Shown piece after piece: positions 32,574 to 43,270 of a DNA stretch of 64,000 bases. Position 1 is the first letter of the stretch. Each line of letters opens with the position of its first letter. The DNA is from Pollenia angustigena (taxonomy: Eukaryota > Arthropoda > Insecta > Diptera > Polleniidae): assembly GCA_930367215.1 (NCBI GenBank), contig OV884058.1, positions 215,368,208-215,432,207 of the forward strand, written 5' to 3'. The position numbers and the translations under genes are program-made. The notes under the pieces were generated by a model. That model made no database searches. It was not told the origin of the DNA and saw only the letters and a list, made by a program, of their open reading frames with translations.

Positions 32574-35500
32574 GATGGCATCGGTCGAACTCCTCCTCAC
32601 GTTAGAGGAGGGTCGCTACGACGTGGCTTTAATCCAGGAACCGTGGATCTCCACAGGAAATCGGGTTTCTGGATTGAAGTCACGTAATTATAACACGTAC
32701 TTCTCAAAAGTGGTAGGTAGAATACGTTCTGCAATACTTGTGAGGAAGAATTTTTGTTCATATATTCTCTATAATTACAGCACTGACGATCTCACAGTGG
32801 TGGCCTTGGAGGATGGCAGAGATGACATGGTACTTTTTGCATCATCCTATATGCCACACGATAGGGATGCCCCACCAGTAGAACTCCATAGACTAGTCGA
32901 GGAAGCTTGTAGAAGGAGACAAAACCTGGTAGTGGGTACAGATGCTAACGCTCATCACACAATATGGGGCAGTAAGGATACCAACAGTAGAGGTGAGGAT
33001 CTTATTGCTTTTATATTACAGAATAATATACAAATTGCGAATAGAGGTGAGGTCCCCACGTATAGGGGTCCCACCTCAGAAAATGTGCTTGATGTGACGC
33101 TTTATACTGATTATAAAACAGTGATAGATGATTGGAAGGTGCTTACGCAGCCATCCTTCTCTGATCACTCCTATATATCATTTTTGTTAAATTATACTAT
33201 ACCTGACAAAACAGTGTTTAGGAACCCAAGGAATACGGACTGGGCCAAATACTCTTCACTTTTGAACAGGGACCTAGGTCACTCGGGAACATTGGTTAGT
33301 TCAGGGGACATAGATTCGGCTGTAGACACATTGGTATCGGGCGTTACTAGATCCTATGAGAAGTCGTGTCCCCCGACACGAGCTGGGCGTAAGTCCAGAC
33401 CGCCGTGGTGGAATGGTCAGCTGGACTCTGGAAGACGCGAGCTTCGTGAGCTATTCAAACTGGCGAAAATTGTCGACCGGTCTGAGTGCTGGGGGGAGTA
33501 TAAGGACGCTCTTAGGGTGTATAAGCGCGACGTGCGAAGGGCTAAACGAGCTTCGTGGAAAAGCTTCTGCGACAATATAGAGAAGACAACCGAAACGGCA
33601 AGACTGCGGAGGATGCTAGTGGGCACTCCGGTAATGCCAAGTACGGTTTGTAGGGAAAACGGAGAATGGACAGGGAGCAGCGCGGAAACGTTGGGAGTGC
33701 TTGTGGATACACACTTTCCGGGCTGCTCTGATGATCCCATTCCAACTGATGAAAATTCTGTTGTGGCAGATGGTGATAGCGGAATTATCACCTATGAGGG
33801 GGTGGAATGGGCAATCGATTCGTTCCAGCCATATAAGTCGCCTGGTCTTGACGGAATTATCCCAGCGCAACTACAGCGGGGTAGACAACGGATAGTACCA
33901 TGGCTGGTGGAAATTTTTAAAGGATGTCTGAGGGTAAACTATGTGCCTAAAACTTGGAGGATATCTAAGATTGTATTTCTGCCGAAATCGGGCAGGAGCA
34001 ATCATATGTACCCAAAAGATTTTAGACCTATAAGTCTCACATCCTTCCTGCTGAAAACGTTGGAGAGAATCTTGGACTATCATGTCAAGGGTAACATGAG
34101 GCCGACCATTCTCTCTGTCAATCAACATGCGTACACGAAGGGTAAATCAACTGAGACGGCACTTCATTCAGTTGTCTCGCTGATTGAGAAGACCCTGAGC
34201 TATAAGGACTTCGCTATGGGTGTGTTCCTGGATATTGCGGGAGCATTCAATAATGTGTCCACAGAGGCAATTTTGGCCAGCTTATCTCGCACTGGGGCAC
34301 ATCCGCATGCTAAAAACTGGATTGGTAACCTGCTACGGTGTAGAACTATATCCGCGGCGTGGGGTAACTCCAGGATAACAAAGAGGGCACACCGGGGAAC
34401 CCCCCAGGGAGGGGTACTCTCGCCGATGCTATGGACGCTTGTCGTCAACGAACTTCTCAATAGACTTCAGGACGGGGCAGCAAAGATGACCGCATACGCA
34501 GATGACGTGGCGGTGATAGTTACTGGCAAGGATCTGAATACTATTAGTTCTGTAATGGAGGCTACATTGGCGATAATCAACCAGTGGGCAGCCGGAGTAG
34601 GACTGGGAGTTAATCCCGAGAAGACGGACCTAGTACTATTTACGAAAAGGTATAAAGTTGGTCCATGGAGGAGACCTAAACTAGGGGGTACTAACCTAGA
34701 ACTTAAACACCACACTAAGTATCTGGGAGTAATACTGGATAGCAAACTGTCGTGGAGACTGAATGTGGAGGAGAGGGTGAAAAAGGCAACGATTGCGCTC
34801 TACGCATGTAAGGGAATGCTAGGCAAAACGTGGGGTCTAACCCCTGCTCTTACACATTGGGTCTACACAGCGGTGGCGAGACCAATCCTACTCTACGGGA
34901 TACTTGTGTGGTGGACGGCCTTGGATAAGATATCGTACCGGAATATGCTAACGGGCGTACATAGACTCGCCGAACTTAGTATCACCGGTGCTCTGCGTAG
35001 TACACCGACTGCGGCAATGGATGTGATCCTGGACTTGCAGCCGATTCATCTAGTGGCAGAAGGAACTGCAAGGAGGTCTGCGATCCGCTTAAGGGCGACG
35101 GGACAATTTGTATATGGACCCTATGGTCACGGTAGTATTATAAGGGGAATAGATTGTAGCAGTGACTACACCATTCCGAGACTGACACTTGGAAGGAAAC
35201 CGCGAGTTACCATAGAGGAGGACGGCTGGTTGGTAGGACTCCGATCAGGCCAAGGGACCTTCAGATTCTACACTGATGGTTCCAAAATGGAGGACGGAGT
35301 TGGAGCTGCAGTCTACTGCCGAGAACTGGGTATTCGGGAATCGTATAAGCTTCCCGATTACTGCAGCGTTTTCCAGGCGGAGGTTTTTGCAGCCAAAATG
35401 GCTGCTGATTTGGCACGTGTTCCCAGCACCGAGAACTCGCAGGTATACTTTTTCATTGATAGCCAGGCGGCGATCAAGGCTATAACCGCGGAATACTCAT

Positions 35501-36117
35501 ACTCATCTGTCGTCCAGGAGTGTAGGGACTCGATAGATAGACTCTGTGTCAATAGGAGAGTGCATATCTACTGGGTTCGTGGTCACCAGGGCATAGAGGG
35601 TAACGAGGAGGTGGACGAATTGGCGAAACGGGGGGCCCTTTTACCACACGATAGGATGGTGGTCATCCCGGCTCCAATTCAGAATATAAGGAGAGATACG
35701 GACTCTGCTATACGGAGGAGATCAGAGGCGTTTTGGGAAAACACAAGAACGTGCAGGGTTTCCAAGGTTATGTGGGGATCCTATGATCCGGAGTCATCGA
35801 AAATGCTTCTGTCGCTATCGAGAAGGGACTGTAGACTTCTGATAGGTTTTATAACGGGTCATTGTTGGACTGCGGTATACGCCTATAGGGCGGGCCGGTT
35901 GAATAGTGACAATTGTAGATTTTGTGGGGTACCAGGAGAAAAGGAGACGGTAGAGCACTTGCTATGCTACTGTCCGGCACTCGTGCGCTCCAGGGCGAAC
36001 TGTCTGGGAGATCATTATCTCCAAGATCTCGGGGAAGTCTCTGGAATTGGGTTAATGAGACTCCTTGCATTCGTCAAGAGAGTGTGGGGTACCTTGGATA
36101 CCATCACATCTGACTGA
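32533..36117 (+). CDS. LINE ORF2: endonuclease, reverse transcriptase, RNase H
   Basis: This is a 1194-residue intact frame. The apurinic-type endonuclease spans about 1-225: N9, E36 (LIQEPW), D137 and N139 (TDANAHHTIWG), and S210-D211-H212. Reverse transcriptase covers about 434-730, with FLDIAGAF (D567), the GTPQGGVLSP block and YADD at 655-658. RNase H covers about 910-1035 and has the full set D915, E950, D976, H1018, D1028, in canonical spacing. A zinc-finger-like C1128-C1131-H1142-C1147 follows. All key residues are present, so the enzyme should be functional. The start ATG overlaps ORF1 by 41 nt in another frame, so translation by reinitiation or frameshift is expected. An alternative start at M15 (32575) lies just past the ORF1 stop. 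Confidence 0.95.
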   Translation: MTLKILQVNLQHCKMASVELLLTLEEGRYDVALIQEPWISTGNRVSGLKSRNYNTYFSKVVGRIRSAILVRKNFCSYILYNYSTDDLTVVALEDGRDDMVLFASSYMPHDRDAPPVELHRLVEEACRRRQNLVVGTDANAHHTIWGSKDTNSRGEDLIAFILQNNIQIANRGEVPTYRGPTSENVLDVTLYTDYKTVIDDWKVLTQPSFSDHSYISFLLNYTIPDKTVFRNPRNTDWAKYSSLLNRDLGHSGTLVSSGDIDSAVDTLVSGVTRSYEKSCPPTRAGRKSRPPWWNGQLDSGRRELRELFKLAKIVDRSECWGEYKDALRVYKRDVRRAKRASWKSFCDNIEKTTETARLRRMLVGTPVMPSTVCRENGEWTGSSAETLGVLVDTHFPGCSDDPIPTDENSVVADGDSGIITYEGVEWAIDSFQPYKSPGLDGIIPAQLQRGRQRIVPWLVEIFKGCLRVNYVPKTWRISKIVFLPKSGRSNHMYPKDFRPISLTSFLLKTLERILDYHVKGNMRPTILSVNQHAYTKGKSTETALHSVVSLIEKTLSYKDFAMGVFLDIAGAFNNVSTEAILASLSRTGAHPHAKNWIGNLLRCRTISAAWGNSRITKRAHRGTPQGGVLSPMLWTLVVNELLNRLQDGAAKMTAYADDVAVIVTGKDLNTISSVMEATLAIINQWAAGVGLGVNPEKTDLVLFTKRYKVGPWRRPKLGGTNLELKHHTKYLGVILDSKLSWRLNVEERVKKATIALYACKGMLGKTWGLTPALTHWVYTAVARPILLYGILVWWTALDKISYRNMLTGVHRLAELSITGALRSTPTAAMDVILDLQPIHLVAEGTARRSAIRLRATGQFVYGPYGHGSIIRGIDCSSDYTIPRLTLGRKPRVTIEEDGWLVGLRSGQGTFRFYTDGSKMEDGVGAAVYCRELGIRESYKLPDYCSVFQAEVFAAKMAADLARVPSTENSQVYFFIDSQAAIKAITAEYSYSSVVQECRDSIDRLCVNRRVHIYWVRGHQGIEGNEEVDELAKRGALLPHDRMVVIPAPIQNIRRDTDSAIRRRSEAFWENTRTCRVSKVMWGSYDPESSKMLLSLSRRDCRLLIGFITGHCWTAVYAYRAGRLNSDNCRFCGVPGEKETVEHLLCYCPALVRSRANCLGDHYLQDLGEVSGIGLMRLLAFVKRVWGTLDTITSD

Positions 36118-36223
36118 CCTTTTTACTTTCTTCTGTGGGTTATCGGACAATTGTGGTAACGCTAGGGACCTATTTGGTCTATGCGGGGTCTTTGTGACCG
36201 GCCACTCTAACCTAACCTAACCT
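36118..36223 (+). other. LINE 3' region with (TAACC)n tail
   Basis: A 106-bp untranslated end finishes CTCTAACCTAACCTAACCT, directly followed by the target duplication. A short tandem 5-mer tail instead of poly-A is known from several I/LOA/R1-group LINEs. Confidence 0.8.
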
Positions 36224-36760
36224 AAGTACTAGTCTAAAATATTCTGCTGTCCAAAAATGTACAATTTTTGTGAAAAGCTGCGTTTTGTATTATGAAAATT
36301 AGTTTTTAGCGGAAGCTTTTTGTAAAAAGGTTTTTTATGAAAAAAGTTGTTATGGGTAGCTTAAAAAATGCTCCTGCAAAAAGTACTTTTCCTAAGAAGG
36401 CTTTTTCCTCAAAATGTATTTTCTTGTAAATTTATAAAAGCGGTTTTATATAAAAGGTACGTTTCGTTTGGTAGTAAAAAATTTTTTAAAACGTACTTTT
36501 GTACAAAGGGATAATAAAAAAATCAATTTTTTAAGGGTTCACTTTTATTAAGAGTACATATTTTTTAAAAAATTGTATTGTAAAAGTAAACTATTTAAGT
36601 ATTTTCTAAAGGTACTTTTTGTAAAAGTTCGAAAAGTAGCTTTTAAAAATAGTTAAATTAAAATTTTTTTAAACCGTTACTTTTTCCCATGTTTTGTTTT
36701 AAATGTACTTTTTTTTTTGTAAAACAGGAACTTTCTCCCAAGCTTCTTAAATATACTTAG
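36224..36760. repeat. Degenerate GTACTTTT-rich repeat, right part
   Basis: This is the continuation of 30597-30773 after the LINE. AAAAAGTACTTTT and GTACTTTTTGTAAAA words recur irregularly to about 36720. Confidence 0.55.
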
Positions 36761-36999
36761 CAATAACTTAAAATTGAGAGAGCTTTTTTATTGTTGAAAA
36801 TTAATCTCTGGGGTTTCAGAAACAAAGTTTGTTCTATGACTTTTTCATTTTTTGTAAATATACCGTTATTTTGATGTTACTCACGAAAATCGCCTTTTTG
36901 ACCCATAAAACAAAAAAATTGGTTTGACAATGCTTCGCAACTTTGTTCAGGAGTGTTAAATTTACATTTTTTCTGAGGGTAAAGGGTGTTTTCTATAGA

Positions 37000-38160
37000 G
37001 TGACAAAAGTTTAAATCATAATAAAACAAGGAAATATATATTTAATATCAATTAAACGGGCGTAGACGGCGCAATCTGGAACAATAATTTTCAACAACTT
37101 TTTGCAGCATTTGCGGCCGTATTTCGCCGATAACTTTTCGAATGTTTATATACAGGTGTTCAATTGTTTGTCGTTTATCGACGTAGACAAGTGACTGAAC
37201 ATAACCCCAAAAAAATAGTCCAATGGGGTTAAATCACACGATCTTGGTGGCTGGCTTTACGTGAAATTATTTTTTAATCGAAAGTTTCTTTGAGTAAATC
37301 AATCGTAGCTCCCGCTGTTTGGCATGTGGCTCCGTGCTGTTGGACCCACATATCAGCAAGATTTATGCCACGTAATGGAGGTACGAAAAAATTTTGAATC
37401 ATGTTTCTATGCCGTTTACCATTGACAGTAACATTCTGACCATCATCGTTTTTGAAGACATATGGGCCAATTACTCCGCCAGCCCATATCAGCAAGATTT
37501 ATGCCACGTAATGGAGGTACGAAAAAATTTTGAATCATGTTTCTATGCCGTTTACCATTGACAGTAACATTCTGACCATCATCGTTTTTGAAGACATATG
37601 GGCCAATAACTCCGCCAGCCCATAAAGCGCACCAAACAGTAACTTTCTATGGATGTAACAAAAGCTTGTGGACTTTCCTCACTCCGAATGCGAGAATTCT
37701 GCTTCATCGGAAAAAAAAATTTTGAATTGAAATTCAAAAATTTGTGTTTCAGCCCATTCGCCGAATAGGCGTTGCATACGATGGTCGTTTTGCTTTGATT
37801 CCTGCACAAGTCGAATCTTGAAAGCTTTTCAGCCAAGATTCTTTCGTAAAATTTTCTATAAAGTGGAAGTACACAACCCAAGTGGCTGAGAACGGCGACG
37901 AATTGAATGATTGGGATCATCTCCAATACTCTCCTGTGCAACGGCTACAGCTTCTTCAGTGCGCACTGTTCGGCGTCTCACGGGATGCTCATTATCAGTA
38001 ACAGCAAATGTGGTCCGAAAACCATATATTGTTCTTCGAATAAACCTCTCTGAAGGACGATTATGTACGCCATGAAATGGAAGAAGTGCATGATAAGTTT
38101 GGCGAATAGAACAATTATTTTGACAAGTGTTCGCCTAATGGTCAAAATTCGACCACAGCG
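37000..38160 (-). pseudogene. mariner-like transposase pseudogene with internal duplication
   Basis: The minus strand encodes WAGGVIGPYVFKNDDGQNVT, then DMWVQQHGATCQTAGATIDL (37274-37495). These are the middle catalytic blocks of this insect mariner-like family; a normal copy has QQDGA, so the aspartate is changed to histidine here. A VRTEEAVAVAQ-like part lies upstream near 37940, and the amino-terminal RQTYHALLPF-type segment near 38060-38110. A 136-bp tandem duplication (37351-37486 and 37487-37622) breaks the frame. The carboxyl end, NYCSRLRRLRPFN then stop, is near 37055-37093. It is dead. Confidence 0.8.
37351..37622. repeat. 136-bp tandem duplication inside the mariner-like pseudogene
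   Basis: TATCAGCAAGATTTATGCCA starts at 37351 and again at 37487. The two units differ by about one base (TTACTCC against TAACTCC). The length is not a multiple of three, so it shifts the reading frame. Confidence 0.9.
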
Positions 38161-38345
38161 GATCGATTTGGCGAGGGTCCAACCTCCGGTTCATATTTTA
38201 TCTTCTACGTAAGTTAATTTAATTTTGATAGTTCAATTTAAAAAATATCAAAAAGTGCCAATTGAAAAGAAAAAGGTATCAAAAGGTCTCCTCTTATAGA
38301 TTCTTATCCATTTTAATTTTATGTTTCTATGTCTTTTGTTAACGA
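38160..38345. repeat. Degraded copy of the 43-kb duplicated repeat
   Basis: GGATCGATTTGGCGAGGG and CCTCCGGTTCATATTTTATC at 38160-38210 match 43530-43577. The following text aligns loosely with 43579-43700. The repeat ends where the Jockey-type LINE begins. Confidence 0.6.
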
Positions 38346-38499
38346 AAAAAAATTTTTTTTTTCTCATTATTTATTTATTGAATCTTTATATATTAAATAT
38401 GAACTAACAATAATTAATCAAATCTTAACCTAATACGTTATTTTATGTCCTGCCAGTGCCAGACAAAAAATTTCTTCATCACGGGTTCTGTTCACTTAT

Positions 38500-39214
38500 A
38501 TAGGTGTTTATCGCTCATCTAATTGGGTGAGTGCTGCAGTGTCTCTTCTTCTTAAGCGAGTGTGGCCGCCATGATTTAAAATATTTCGAGCTAGTGGATG
38601 TGGGTGTTGTTCAAGCCTTTTTAAATATTTTATTGCATATTTTGTTATCATAGTTTTAACTAATGGCACATTGAGATCCTTATGAATGTTTGAATTTTAA
38701 ACATACCAGGGAGCGGCTGTGATTATTCGAAGAAGTTTATTTTGGCGCCTTTGAATTTTGTCGATATTAGAGGCCGAGGCAGTGCCCCATAGTTGAATAC
38801 CGTAACACCAGATAGGCTTTAAGATAGAGTTGTAAAGTAGAAGCTTGCAATCGAGACTAAGGACAGAATTTCTTCCAATAAGCCAACGAATTTGAATGGC
38901 TTTTAGTTTCATTTGAGTTAATTTTGCCTCTATATGGCATTTCCACGTTAATCGCCGATCCAGATGTATACCGAGATATTTAACATGCGAATGTTGAGGA
39001 ATTATTTGATTATTAATTGTAATAGGGGGGGGGGGGGGGGGGGGCAAGATTCCAGGCGCAAGGTGAATGTAATATGTACGCATTTTTGCTCATTGACCAT
39101 TATCCTCTTTTGTCTTAACCATATTTCTAGTTGAAATATATGATGCTGTAAGTAACGCGATGCTTCATAACGGTTTTCGTGGACGCTTAGAAAAGCTGTA
39201 TCGTCTGCAAAAGT
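38500..39214 (-). pseudogene. Jockey-type ORF2, carboxyl part with poly-proline expansion
   Basis: The reverse transcriptase signature FADD is encoded at 39200-39211, just past an in-frame TAA that ends the upstream frame. The downstream frame reads VKYLGIHLDRRLTWKCHIE, then WCYGIQLWGTASASNIDKI and RRQNKLLRI, the usual Jockey tail. A run of 20 C on this strand (39025-39044) replaces a few bases and yields polyproline, probably with a frameshift. Homology continues with stops to about 38500. Confidence 0.75.
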
Positions 39215-40048
39215 TTATGTATAGTTGCTTGTTGGCATGCCCGAAGTATAAATTAAGTATAATAGGGGGCCCAGGATGCTGCCTTGTGGGACTCCAGCGG
39301 CAATGGGCTGAGGTGAACTTAAGAAATTTCCTTCTTTAATAATAAATTGACGACCGACTAAGTAGCTTTCTAGCAGCTTGTGTGTGTTTGCTGGTAAATT
39401 TTGCTTCAATTTATGTAATAAGCCTTCATGCCAGACTTTATCAAAAGCTTGCGAAACATCGATGAAGAGTGCTGAGCAATATTTTTTTTCTTCAAATGCT
39501 TTTCTAATGACATTTACTATTCGACGAGTCTGTTTAATTGTGCTGTGCTTTCTTCTAAATCCGAATTGATGGTTTGGAATACATCTATTTTCACTTAAAA
39601 TCGGTGTTAATTTTGAAACTAATAATTTCTCAAACAACTTTGACATATTTGATAATAATCTAATAGGCCTATAAGACTCAACTTTTGTATCATCTTTACC
39701 TGGCTTTGGTATCATGGTAACTAAGGAAACCTTCCATTTTTGAGGATAGTATTCAAGGCGTAAAATAGCATTAAAATTAAAAAGAATAATTTTCTTTGCT
39801 ATGCGAGGTAGCTCCAAAAGCATTTTATTACTGATTTTATCAATACCAGGTGCCTTCTTAGTGTTTAAGTCACAAATAGCCTTTTCGATTTCTGTTATCT
39901 CAAAACTGAGGGGAATAGCTGCTCTAGCAGCAACAGGTGGTAAATCGACCGCATTATAGTGAGATATATTTGGTGTAAATACGTTTTTCAAGTGACTAAC
40001 AAACAGATTTACTTTTTCAATATCGTTTCTTGCCCAACTACCATTCAA
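39215..40048 (-). pseudogene. Jockey-type ORF2, reverse transcriptase core
   Basis: A 277-codon open stretch. It contains KAPGIDKISNKML (block 1), MIPKPGKDDTKVESYRPI, the first catalytic aspartate in FIDVSQAFDKVW, and GVPQGSILGPLLYLIYTSGM. It ends in a stop four codons before the FADD box, so the core is split. The order and spelling match Jockey-clade LINEs of flies. Confidence 0.85.
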
Positions 40049-40090
40049 GTTTCTTAATGGTGGCTTGGATATAGCTGGCCTTTTTAGATT

Positions 40091-40440
40091 TCAAGCTGCA
40101 CGCCATAATGAGTAGTCAGATTGAGTAGTTGCATCAAGTTCTAGAGAAGCCGTTTTCTGATTCTGCAGTAACGTTTTTAGCCTTTTTGTGCACTCTTTTA
40201 ATAAATTCTTAAGTTGCGGGGATCTGTAAAGTTGCCACTCTCTTCGAACTCGCCTTTTTTCAGTCAAGAGCCGCTCGACATCTGAAGAATATATTTTAGT
40301 ATTTTTAATTTTTTTGGGGGTATCGCTGGAATGTTGAACAGCTAGTTTAAGATAACTGTCTAAGTTAACAAGAGAGAGATCCACATTCTCCGGTGTACTA
40401 AGCGGAATATTTTCTGTGCAATGGGCACTGAGAAATTTTT
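40091..40440 (-). pseudogene. Jockey-type ORF2, linker between endonuclease and RT
   Basis: A minus-strand frame (40384-40091) with KIYSSDVERLLTEKRRVRRE and then SDYSLWRAA is the linker that precedes reverse transcriptase in Jockey elements. The corresponding segment is also seen in the second copy (54755-54087). It is separated from the neighbouring frames by stops. Confidence 0.75.
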
Positions 40441-40459
40441 TATATTTTAACCAATTTAT

Positions 40460-41173
40460 TTATGTGGCTGGCGTCGCTAAGTAACCTGACGGAAATACAA
40501 TTCTATTTGGGTTCGATATAGTAACAATTGTAGGTGTGTGGTCGGATGATAATTCTAAGGAAGCTTCGACGTGAATCGTTTCTGTGGGGATGTTTTTAAC
40601 CACGCCGAAATCGATGACATCTGGAATTTTTTGCTGATCAGTAGGCCAATATGTCCGTTGTCCGCTCGCGACCACATTTAAATCCATTTTAGAGATTGTA
40701 TTAAACAGAACACGACCCTTTGGTGTTGTAAGTGGTGACCCCCAGAAGGTATGTTTAGCGTTATAATCGCCAGCGGCAAGGAAACAGGGTCCTAGTGATT
40801 TAAAATATTCACAGTATTGGCTTTCTGAAACTGAAAATCTAGGTGGAGAGTATAAAGATGAAATTACTATGTTTCGATTTAGCTCTTCAACACAAATGTT
40901 CGTTGCTTGCAGATAATCCTCACGATGATCACTCATTAGGTAGTGTTTGACTCGATTTTTTATCAAAATTGCAGAACCTCCACAAGCTCTATCTCGAGGG
41001 TCCTTGGTATCATATAGTATATAACCATTGATTTTAAACGTATTTCTTGAGGTCAAATGAGTTTCAGAAACCATCATGACATCAATTTGTTTATTTTTAA
41101 GAAAGAATTCTAATTCGTTTTTATGTTGGCGGATGCCGTTTGCGTTCCAAAAACAAATTTTTAAACAGTTCAT
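40460..41173 (-). pseudogene. Jockey-type ORF2, endonuclease domain
   Basis: A 237-codon frame beginning MNCLKICFWNANGIRQHKNE. Endonuclease marks are N10, the VSETHL glutamate, the AAGDYNAKHTFWGS block, and SSDHTPTIVTI with the SDH triad. The frame starts four bases before the ORF1 stop, as in intact Jockey elements. It ends prematurely at about residue 237, and the following sequence continues in another frame. Confidence 0.85.
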
Positions 41174-42361
41174 GGCTTGTTAAGTACAGCTTGCAATAAC
41201 ATCGATTGCATTCTAAGAGTTTCCTGCATCATATTACCCATTGTGTTCGTAAAATCAGTTACTGTTTGCACTAATGTTTCCATGGTTTTTTCTAGACGAC
41301 TTAAATTTGAAACTGGAGTTTCATCATTACTTGACGCAGCACCTTGCATAGGCATATGGTTTGATTTTAGGACGTTAGCGTAAGAGGTTCTGTTATTACT
41401 AGGCTGCGGAACCTGAATGCCATTAGTGTTTACTTGATTTGCTACCTGCATTTGAGGGGGATTAGTTTTCGGTCCAGATGACTGCTTGACTATAGTGTAT
41501 ACAGGGCATCCTCTATAATTGGCAGTGTGATTACCGCCACAGTGGCTGATTTTTTTACATCGGGGTAGTTTTTAGACTTATCGCAAAGAACTGTACCATG
41601 TAATTCACCACATACTACGCAAACGGGGGGTAAGTAGCAGTATACCTTAGTATGGCCAAATTCTTGGCAGTTAAGACATTGAACGGGACCATTTCTTTTG
41701 TGCGGCTCCTCTATTGTTATTCTTCTATACAGAATATATTTCAAATCGTAAATAGGGTGCGTTTCGTTTTTTTTGAAGCTTAACGTCGCCTGGCTCTTAC
41801 TCCACTCGACATAGTGGTGGGGGATTTTTTTGTCTATTTTTAATATTTACTACGTTTTTTACTTTGAAGCCTTTTTCTTGCAAGAAAGTTTTAATTTCTT
41901 CTGGATCCACACACGAGTCGATTCCCTTAATCACTACCTGAAGACCTTTACTGCTCCTCAGTTGGTATGTATAAAAACTTTGGTAATTAGCTTGCGAAAA
42001 TCATTCTCATTATTAGCTTGTATTTTTGTCTCGTTTATACTACCACGCTTGATTGCAGCTACGTAAAACGAATTTTCACCTATCGCCGAGATGAAACTCT
42101 TTATAAGCTCATTTGAATTTTGCTCCCTAAGATATATCGGGGAGGCTTGGACGATTTTATCACGTTTGGTGCTTCTGAGGATTCATCCTCCAGTATTGCA
42201 AAACGATTTTGTGAATTTATTCTTTCAATAGATGGTACTTTTGAGGCCGCAGCAACAGCTGAAGAGGTAGGGCTGCGACCCCGTTTAAGCACTGTAATAT
42301 ACCTATCGATACCAACTTGCACCTGAGGCTTTTGACAACTTTTTACTAAAGGGTTTTCCAT
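41170..42361 (-). pseudogene. Jockey-type ORF1 (gag-like), broken into three frames
   Basis: The amino part (42361-42101) is basic/serine-rich. The middle (41744-41490) has CLNCQEFGHTKVYC and CVVCGELHGTVLC, two CCHC zinc knuckles after the PHKRNGPVQ lead-in typical of Jockey gag. The last part (41451-41170) contains SYANVL and an amphipathic helix (LEKTMETLVQTVTDFTNTMG), then the end LLQAVLNKP. Frameshifts lie near 41480 and between 41750 and 42100. The protein would bind element RNA. Confidence 0.8.
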
Positions 42362-42719
42362 AGTGACTGTATTTTAATTCATGGTATCATTTCCTACTAA
42401 ATTTGTTTTTACCGTCGCGCCAATACTTGCGAACTCGACAACACTTGCCCCAAAAGATAATTTAATGTTTTTTAACGTATCACTATCCACTGTTTTTGTA
42501 AAGACAGAGGGTGAAAGGGAACGCGTAAAAACAATTGGTTTAGCCGTTAGGTAGTTGTTATTGCTTTCTTTTATTTTATTTATTTCAGCATTGCATTCTT
42601 TAGCATTTACTGTTATATGTAGGTATATGCATTTCTTCGATTAATTTCTATTGTTGTTTCATTGATTTTACTCATGAAAAAATTGTTTTTGTTTATCACT
42701 TTTTTTTCTGCGCTTCAAT

Positions 42720-42984
42720 ATTTTTGTTTTTATTATAGGTATTTACAATAACAAAAAATTAAAATTTTTAAACTCAAATGTTTTGGTGTACATACATATG
42801 TATGTACATTCGTACATACATATATTTTTTTTTAGTTTTCTTTATTTAATTTTAGTTTTTGATAATTGTTCACTTTTATGTTAAATTTTTATTTTAAAAA
42901 TCAATTGTTATAATTCAAATTGTATGCGCGGTCATGAATACACGTCTGTATCACAATAGAGCACAAACCGAACTGATAATAATT
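42720..42984. other. AT-rich spacer with ACATAC microsatellite
   Basis: Short TACATACATATGTATGTACA palindromic simple sequence lies around 42790-42825. Nothing else is seen. Confidence 0.4.
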
Positions 42985-42994
42985 TTATATTTAT

Positions 42995-43234
42995 AGGTCG
43001 AATATTAACAAAAACTCAAAAAGTACCAGATGAAAAACAAAAAGTACCAACTTTTTTTTATGTTATAGGACCCTGCTTCTATAATATTATGTTTCTAAGT
43101 AAAATATTATAGAAAATTTAATAATAATCTCATGCAGCACGGAAAAGAAAAAGAAAGAAATTTAATTTCCCGTATTTATATAGTCGAAATATTCGAAAAC
43201 CGGTTTCTAAAAAATGTCGAATAATCAAACACCC

Positions 43235-43270
<36 letters not shown>

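Larger units (their letters stand above)
30774..36233 (+). mobile_element. Complete LOA/R1-like LINE with target duplication
   Basis: The element body is 30784-36223 (5440 bp), bracketed by AAGTACTAGT at 30774-30783 and 36224-36233. It has a GC-richer 5' untranslated region, two overlapping intact ORFs and a 106-bp 3' region ending in CTAACCTAACCTAACCT, a short (TAACC)n tail in place of poly-A. The composition differs sharply from its surroundings. Intact ORFs and perfect duplications indicate a recent, possibly active insertion. The family assignment (I/LOA/R1 group, having RNase H) is inferred from domain order. Confidence 0.9.
38350..42700 (-). mobile_element. Jockey-type LINE, nearly full length, broken
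   Basis: Read on the minus strand it runs from about 42700 (5') to a poly-T tract at 38350-38361 (its poly-A tail). It encodes a gag-like ORF1 and an endonuclease/reverse-transcriptase ORF2 without RNase H, the Jockey layout. Several frameshifts and stops are present. The 5' boundary is not sharp, and I did not find a target duplication. Confidence 0.8.

Noticed and set aside
33417..33791. Minus-strand ORFs inside the intact LINE
   Set aside because: Shadows of ORF2, made open by its codon use.
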